A stretch of 64,000 nt of DNA from assembly GCA_016219875.1 (NCBI GenBank), contig JACRJZ010000097.1, forward strand, positions 1 through 64,000, written 5' to 3'. This DNA comes from Verrucomicrobiota bacterium (lineage in GTDB: Bacteria; Verrucomicrobiota; Verrucomicrobiia; Limisphaerales; JACRJZ01). The translations under genes and the position numbers were made by a program. The notes below the pieces were generated by a model that saw nothing but the letters and a program-made list of their open reading frames with translations, was not told the origin of the DNA and made no database searches. This document shows, piece after piece, positions 60,375 to 64,000 of the stretch; within the stretch, counting starts at the first letter, position 1, and the number at the start of each line of letters is the position of its first letter.

Positions 60375-61373
60375 TCAATCGGGCCGGAAATGCGGCGAAA
60401 ACAGCAGCTCCGGCGAAGCCGGGAGGAAGTGGCCGGGAATATTTTGCCCGGCGCTGAGGAAGCGGATGGGAAGTTTTGTGCCGAGCACCAGATTCCAGAG
60501 CCGGCCCCAGCGCTGCTCTTCGTCGAGGTGCGTCAGAATCACGTCCTCCACGGCCAACGCCGCGAAGGCCCGCGCTTGCGCGACGAGCAACGTGGAATCG
60601 TAGGCCGCGTTCAGCACCAGATGAACGTGCGTGGGGCCGAACGGCTGCAAGGCCAGCGCAAGCTGGCGGAGCGCAGCCGGGTCGCCGGCCTCCTCGCCCG
60701 GCAGATCGATGAACGAGCGCGCGGCCCGCGGCTGACTGGGAGCGTCGCTCCACGTGCGGTCCACCGGCACGCCGAGAATCTCGCCGAACACACTGAGTGC
60801 CTCTGCGGTGTTGGCCCGCGAACCGTCGAGCCGCCAGACGTGGGCGGACTGGTCTTCGACCAGCACCGTCGAGGCGAGCCATTTTGCCAGCGCCGTGCTC
60901 TTGCCGCTGCCGGGCGGACCGACGAAGACATGCGGGCGGCCGTCCAACTCCGGCAGTTCCGGCGCGGGCCGCCAGAATTCGGCCAGCGACTCACGGATCA
61001 GCGCCAACTCCTCGGCCAAAGACGGCGTGGCTTCGCGGGACTTGCGCTGTTCCACGCGGGCGAGGACCGGCTCATCCAACGGCGGCAACACGCCGATCTT
61101 GCGAATCAGCGTGGAAGCCGTGACCGCGGAGGGCGGCGAGGAGAGCGGGGGCGTGTCGTCGAGTTCGACTTCCGCGGGCGCGGGCGCCGGGACCGGCTCT
61201 TCGTCCGGCACGCCGGCCAGGACTTCCACGCCGTCGGTGTCGCGCCAGAGCTTCGCCAGTCCGGTGGCCGGGCGCTTGCGCAGGCTGACGAGGATGGCAT
61301 CAGGTCCGAGCTGCGCGCGGATTTGGTCCACGGCTTCAGCAGCGGTGCGCGCGATGAAGGAGTGGAGGGTCAT
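60375..61373 (-). CDS. flhF: Flagellar biosynthesis GTPase FlhF (divergent)
   Basis: FlhF is an SRP-type GTPase that sets flagellar number and position. The 332-residue protein begins like FlhF (TLHSFIARTAAEAVDQIRAQ, LGPDAILVSLRK), has a long Pro-rich B-domain (50-140) and then the G domain: P-loop GPPGSGKSTALAKW at 152-165 and a C-terminal SAGQNIPGHF. However, the G3 element is FIDLPGEEAGD (221-231) where DTAG is usual, and G4 is THLDE (281-285) where TKLDE is usual. Position between flhA and fliA fits FlhF. Nucleotide handling may differ. Confidence 0.85.
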   Translation of the reverse strand: MTLHSFIARTAAEAVDQIRAQLGPDAILVSLRKRPATGLAKLWRDTDGVEVLAGVPDEEPVPAPAPAEVELDDTPPLSSPPSAVTASTLIRKIGVLPPLDEPVLARVEQRKSREATPSLAEELALIRESLAEFWRPAPELPELDGRPHVFVGPPGSGKSTALAKWLASTVLVEDQSAHVWRLDGSRANTAEALSVFGEILGVPVDRTWSDAPSQPRAARSFIDLPGEEAGDPAALRQLALALQPFGPTHVHLVLNAAYDSTLLVAQARAFAALAVEDVILTHLDEEQRWGRLWNLVLGTKLPIRFLSAGQNIPGHFLPASPELLFSPHFRPD

Positions 61374-61385
61374 GGGGCGCGGACC

Positions 61386-63527
61386 TCACTCCGCGCAGGA
61401 GATCACCGCCGCGTTCTGCACCTCCACGCGGGGCGGAATCTCCGCGTAGGAAATCACCGCGAGTTCCGCAAAGGTGGACTCGAAGAAGCGCCGGAAGCCC
61501 AGGCGAATCTGCGGCGCGCACAACACCACCGGCGGGTGGCCCGCCGAAAGCATTTGCTGAATGAACTTCGAGAGCGAATCCATGATGTGCCGGGCCAGCT
61601 TTGGCTCCATGACCAGCGCCACTTCGGTCGGCGTCTGGCGCACGCCCTGGGTCAAGACGTGTTCCAGCTTCGGATCGATGGTGATGGCTTTGACCGCGCC
61701 GCGCTGGTCTTGGTACGGCTTGGTCAACTGGGCGCCCAGCGCTCGGCGGGCGTACTCGGACAACTCGTCCGGGTTTTTCGTGATCCCGGCGTAGTCGCTC
61801 ACTTTTTCCAAGATGCCGGCGAGGTTGCGGATGGAGACGCCTTCAGCCAGGAGGTTCTGCAGGATGCGCTGGACTTGGCCGACGTTGAGTTGGCCGGGGA
61901 TGAGTTCGTTGACCACCGTCGGGTGCGTCTGCTTGAGGTTGTCGATCAACACCTGCACGTCCTGGCGGCTGAGGATCTCGTGGCAATTGCGCTTCACGGT
62001 TTCGCTCAAATGCGTGACGAGGACGGACGCGGCATCGACGACGGTGTAGCCGCTGACTTCGGCAGTCTTGCGTTCGACATCGGTGATCCAGGTCGCCGGC
62101 AACTGGAAGACCGGCTCGACCGTGGGGATGCCTTTGAGCGTGGTCTTGCTGTTCGTCGCGTTCATGGCCAGCCAATAGCCCGGCATGATCTGGCCCTGCG
62201 CCACGGGCTGGCTCTTGAGGAGGAAACGGTAGTCGTTCGGGCCAAGCTGCAAATTGTCCCGCAGCTTGATCGGCGGAATGATGATCCCGATGTCCTGCGC
62301 GAAGTTGCGGCGCACGCCGGTCACGCGCTCCAGCAAGTCGCCGCCTTTGCGTTTGTCCGCCAGGCCCACGAGCGCGTAGCCGAGTTCGATCTGGAGGGCA
62401 TCGACGTTGAGCAGAGTTTCCAGCTTGTCGGCGCTGCGGGCTTCGGCGGCGGAGGCGGCGCCTTGCGCGTTCGCCGCGCCAGCTTCGCCTGGCTTGCCGG
62501 AGGCCGCGCCGGCGGCGCTGTCCGCGGTCGCCGTGGCAGGACTGGCAAAGCCCAGACCCGCCGCGCCGTGACGCTTCAAGGTGTAGGCCATCGCGCCGGT
62601 CAGGGTCGCCAGCGTGAGGAACGGCAACATCGGCAGGCCTGGCACGATCGCCATCACCGTCATCATGGCCGCCAGAATGGCCAAGGCCCGCGGGTAGAAC
62701 AGGAGTTGCCGGCCCAGTTCCTGCCCCAGGTCGTTCTTCGAAGCGGCGCGCGTGACCAGGATGCCCGCGGCCGTGGAGGTGATGAGCGCCGGGATTTGTG
62801 AGACGAGGCCATCACCGATGGACAGGATCGTGAACCGCTGCAAGGCGTCGGTCATCGTCATGCCCTTTTGCACGATGCCGATGGCGAAGCCGCCCAGGAT
62901 GTTGATCAGCGTGATGAGGATGGCCGCGATGGCGTCGCCGCGGACGAATTTGCTCGCGCCGTCCATCGCGCCATAAAAGTCGGCTTCTTCCTCGACCTTG
63001 CGGCGGCGGTTGCGGGCGTCGGTTTCGTTGATCAGGCCGGCGTTGAGTTCGGCGTCGATGGCCATCTGTTTGCCGGGCAGCGCATCCAACGTGAAGCGCG
63101 CGGCCACTTCCGCGATGCGCCCGGCGCCCTTGGTGATGACGATGAAATTGATCAGCACCAGGATCAGGAAGACGACCATGCCGACGACGTAGTTGCCGCG
63201 GACGACGAAGTTGCCGAAAGCCTCGATGATGTGGCCGGCGTAGCCGTCGAGCAGGATCAAGCGGGTCGAAGCGACGTTAAGCGAGAGCCGGAAGAGGGTG
63301 ATGAACAGCAGCAGGGTGGGGAACCCGGTAAAGTCTGCCGGCTCCCGCAGGTAGAGAATGACCAGCAGCGTGAGCAGCGACATGGCGATGCTGACCGCCA
63401 GCAGCGTGTCCAGGAGGAACGCCGGGATGGGGAAGATCAGCACCAGGACCGTGCCGAAGAGGGCGGTCACCAGCCACAGATCGCCGTAGCGAAAGAGCTT
63501 TCGCAGATTGTCGCTCAGTTTGGCCAT
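61386..63527 (-). CDS. flhA: Flagellar export gate protein FlhA
   Basis: FlhA forms the nonameric export gate of the flagellar type III secretion system. The 713-residue protein has about eight membrane helices in residues 1-320, with the conserved cytoplasmic FHIPEP-type loop (ARFTLDALPGKQMAIDAELN, then AGLINETDARNRR, EEADFYGAMDGASKFVRGDA). The soluble C-domain follows a linker rich in Ala and Gly (about 330-365). It contains YVL-type surfaces and ends near a VLCAPQIRLGFRRFFE segment. It is 9 bp from flhB and 12 bp from flhF, all in one operon. Confidence 0.95.
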   Translation of the reverse strand: MAKLSDNLRKLFRYGDLWLVTALFGTVLVLIFPIPAFLLDTLLAVSIAMSLLTLLVILYLREPADFTGFPTLLLFITLFRLSLNVASTRLILLDGYAGHIIEAFGNFVVRGNYVVGMVVFLILVLINFIVITKGAGRIAEVAARFTLDALPGKQMAIDAELNAGLINETDARNRRRKVEEEADFYGAMDGASKFVRGDAIAAILITLINILGGFAIGIVQKGMTMTDALQRFTILSIGDGLVSQIPALITSTAAGILVTRAASKNDLGQELGRQLLFYPRALAILAAMMTVMAIVPGLPMLPFLTLATLTGAMAYTLKRHGAAGLGFASPATATADSAAGAASGKPGEAGAANAQGAASAAEARSADKLETLLNVDALQIELGYALVGLADKRKGGDLLERVTGVRRNFAQDIGIIIPPIKLRDNLQLGPNDYRFLLKSQPVAQGQIMPGYWLAMNATNSKTTLKGIPTVEPVFQLPATWITDVERKTAEVSGYTVVDAASVLVTHLSETVKRNCHEILSRQDVQVLIDNLKQTHPTVVNELIPGQLNVGQVQRILQNLLAEGVSIRNLAGILEKVSDYAGITKNPDELSEYARRALGAQLTKPYQDQRGAVKAITIDPKLEHVLTQGVRQTPTEVALVMEPKLARHIMDSLSKFIQQMLSAGHPPVVLCAPQIRLGFRRFFESTFAELAVISYAEIPPRVEVQNAAVISCAE

Positions 63528-63536
63528 CGCGTTGCG

Positions 63537-64000
63537 TTACGTCTGATTCTGCTCCGCAAAGTAGCGGTAGCGGTTCACGCGATACACCCAGGCCAGGACC
63601 TCGGCGACCGCGGCGTAAAGCTGAGCAGGAATCTCGCCACCCACCTTGCCGTATTTGAAGAGCATCCGAGCCAGCGGCTTGTTCTCCAGCACCGGCACCT
63701 GATGCTGGCGGGCGATTTCTTTGATCCGCTGCGCGTTCAATCGGATGCCCTTGGCCACGACCTTCGGGGCTTTCATCGTCTTGCGGTCGTAGCGCAGGGC
63801 GACGGCGAAGTGGGTGGGGTTGGTCACGACCACGTCGGCGGTCGGGACGGCGGCCTGCATCTTGCGCTGGCTGATGTTGCGCTGGCGGCGGCGGGCGCTT
63901 TTCACCAGAGGATTGCTTTCGCTGCTCTTGGCTTCTTCCTTGAGTTCCTCGCGGGTCATCATCAGGTCGCGATGCGTGCGCCACCATTGATAGCCGTAAT
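63537..64000 (-). CDS. flhB: Flagellar export protein FlhB, C-terminal part (5' end outside window)
   Basis: FlhB is the export-gate protein that switches substrate class after self-cleavage. The window holds its last 153 codons. The frame is open to the edge (YGYQWWRTHRDLMMTREELK), so the N-terminal membrane domain lies outside. The autocleavage site NPTH is present in VVVTNPTHFAVALRYD. KEIARQHQVPVLENKPLARM and YAAVAEVLAWVYRVN are typical. An internal ATG at 63962 is not the true start. flhA follows after 9 bp. Confidence 0.95.
   Translation of the reverse strand, partial: YGYQWWRTHRDLMMTREELKEEAKSSESNPLVKSARRRQRNISQRKMQAAVPTADVVVTNPTHFAVALRYDRKTMKAPKVVAKGIRLNAQRIKEIARQHQVPVLENKPLARMLFKYGKVGGEIPAQLYAAVAEVLAWVYRVNRYRYFAEQNQT

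Noticed and set aside
60084..62801. 905-codon plus-strand open frame opposite flhA, flhF and the small membrane-protein gene
   Set aside because: Antisense shadow of three flagellar genes whose proteins are readily recognised.

Overview
The window is a high-GC bacterial chromosome segment, densely packed with genes on both strands. Several traits suggest a Verrucomicrobiota-like, diderm, flagellated bacterium. They include a Tat-exported Gfo/Idh/MocA oxidoreductase, a DUF1080 (3-keto-disaccharide hydrolase-like) protein, a GH95 fucosidase, a secreted FG-GAP protein with FEWG..TTNYG-type repeats, and many long palindromic intergenic elements. The phylum call is an inference from gene content; no rRNA is present.

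Layout. 1-10 kb: tail of glnA with a strong terminator, two tandem DnaA boxes, dnaA, an orphan ABC ATPase, topB, trpA and a large secreted FG-GAP protein. 10-16.6 kb: mostly minus-strand housekeeping genes (coaX, transaldolase-like aldolase, tcdA, a prepilin peptidase with an unusual insert, aroE, tRNA-Gln, cupin, peroxiredoxin). 16.7-17.5 kb: a small decayed integrative element between a 25-bp duplication of the tRNA-His 3' end and tRNA-His itself, still carrying the C-terminus of a tyrosine recombinase. 17.8-26.2 kb: radical SAM protein, ABC-F ATPase, a stand-alone IF-3 N-domain, Gfo/Idh oxidoreductase, a coupled pair of unknown small genes, two methyltransferases and an L,D-transpeptidase. 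26.3-39.6 kb: the information-processing block tRNA-Thr, tuf, tRNA-Trp, tRNA-Ser, secE, nusG, rplK, rplA, rplJ, rplL, rpoB, rpoC, with a clear promoter at the front and a terminator at the end.

39.9-51.5 kb is the accessory part. L-fucose isomerase, a DUF1080 protein and a GH95 alpha-L-fucosidase fit fucose-containing glycan use. Between them lies an insertion and decay hotspot: a half palindrome, hicB with a frameshifted hicA, a possible Clp tail fragment, a VapBC-like pair, and a tight three-gene cassette of C5-cytosine methyltransferase, UvrD-like helicase fused to a four-cysteine PD-(D/E)XK nuclease, and a Vsr-type endonuclease. This cassette is the best candidate in the window for an undescribed defence or DNA-modification system.

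51.9-64 kb: rnhB, an ECF sigma factor with a probable membrane partner, a PH-domain membrane protein, a HEAT-repeat protein, and a minus-strand motility operon (flhB, flhA, flhF, small membrane protein, fliA, motA, motB, small Cys protein) running off the right edge.

Intergenic gaps repeatedly hold long inverted repeats of several families. One 195-bp element occurs twice, once nested between the arms of another palindrome. No CRISPR array, rRNA or intact insertion sequence was seen.
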